This document shows positions 5,777 to 5,782 of a stretch of DNA of 5,782 nucleotides, piece after piece (position 1 is the stretch's first letter; each line of letters starts with the position of its first letter). The DNA comes from SLAN01 sp046545955 (GTDB lineage: Bacteria > Spirochaetota > Spirochaetia > DSM-27196 > SKKC01): positions 1 to 5,782 of the forward strand of contig JBKGYS010000147.1 of the NCBI GenBank assembly GCA_046545955.1, read 5' to 3'. Position numbers and translations under genes: made by a program. The notes beneath the pieces were generated by a model. That model was given only the letters and a program-made list of their open reading frames with translations. It searched no databases and had not been told where the DNA came from.

Positions 5777-5782
5777 GAAGGA
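5777..5782 (+). promoter_or_regulatory. Shine-Dalgarno-like sequence at the window end, for a gene beyond it
   Basis: GAAGGA begins 11 nt after the mvaS stop codon and ends at the window edge. It has the form and position of a ribosome site for a closely spaced downstream gene. In Borrelia the HMG-CoA synthase gene is clustered with other mevalonate genes, so a mevalonate enzyme would be a reasonable guess, but nothing of the gene is visible. Confidence 0.35.

Overview
This looks like a chromosomal window from a free-living or environmental bacterium of moderately high GC, most plausibly a spirochaete. The reasons are a class III cyclase ending in a TPR-like tail, a type common in spirochaetes, and a bacterial mevalonate-pathway HMG-CoA synthase, a pathway that spirochaetes such as Borrelia use. 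The assignment is inference from gene content. No rRNA or other taxonomic marker is present.

Layout: (1) 3-557, plus strand: the C-terminal part of a class III adenylate/guanylate cyclase, cut by the window start. (2) 558-806: a short non-coding gap between convergent genes, holding a strong intrinsic terminator (563-591) whose U-tract faces the minus strand. (3) 807-4140, minus strand, read right to left: mnmA (tRNA 2-thiouridylase, plant/plastid-like sequence type), then 21 nt later an OmpR/PhoB-type response regulator, then its HAMP sensor histidine kinase, whose start codon lies 68 nt inside the regulator gene. The spacing makes this one transcription unit ending at the 563-591 terminator. 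(4) 4141-4485: a divergent intergenic region with candidate promoters for mnmA (which may be transcribed leaderless) and for the rightward gene. (5) 4486-5766, plus strand: mvaS, HMG-CoA synthase, starting at TTG behind a strong AAGGAG. The window ends with a Shine-Dalgarno-like GAAGGA just after mvaS, so another gene probably follows at once.

How the genes work together: the regulator and kinase form a complete two-component phosphorelay with all key residues present. Its signal and targets cannot be read from the sequence. MnmA would make the 2-thio group of wobble uridine in tRNAs for Lys, Glu and Gln, and MvaS commits acetyl-CoA to isoprenoid synthesis. I see no mechanistic link between the tRNA-modifying enzyme and the two-component system beyond shared transcription.

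I found no mobile element, CRISPR array, tRNA or rRNA, and no convincing new multi-gene system. The points most worth a second look are the mnmA-led two-component operon with its plant-like MnmA, the possible leaderless mnmA promoter with an overlapping palindrome, the altered C-terminal lysine motif of the cyclase, and the unexplained 3' untranslated segment before the terminator.
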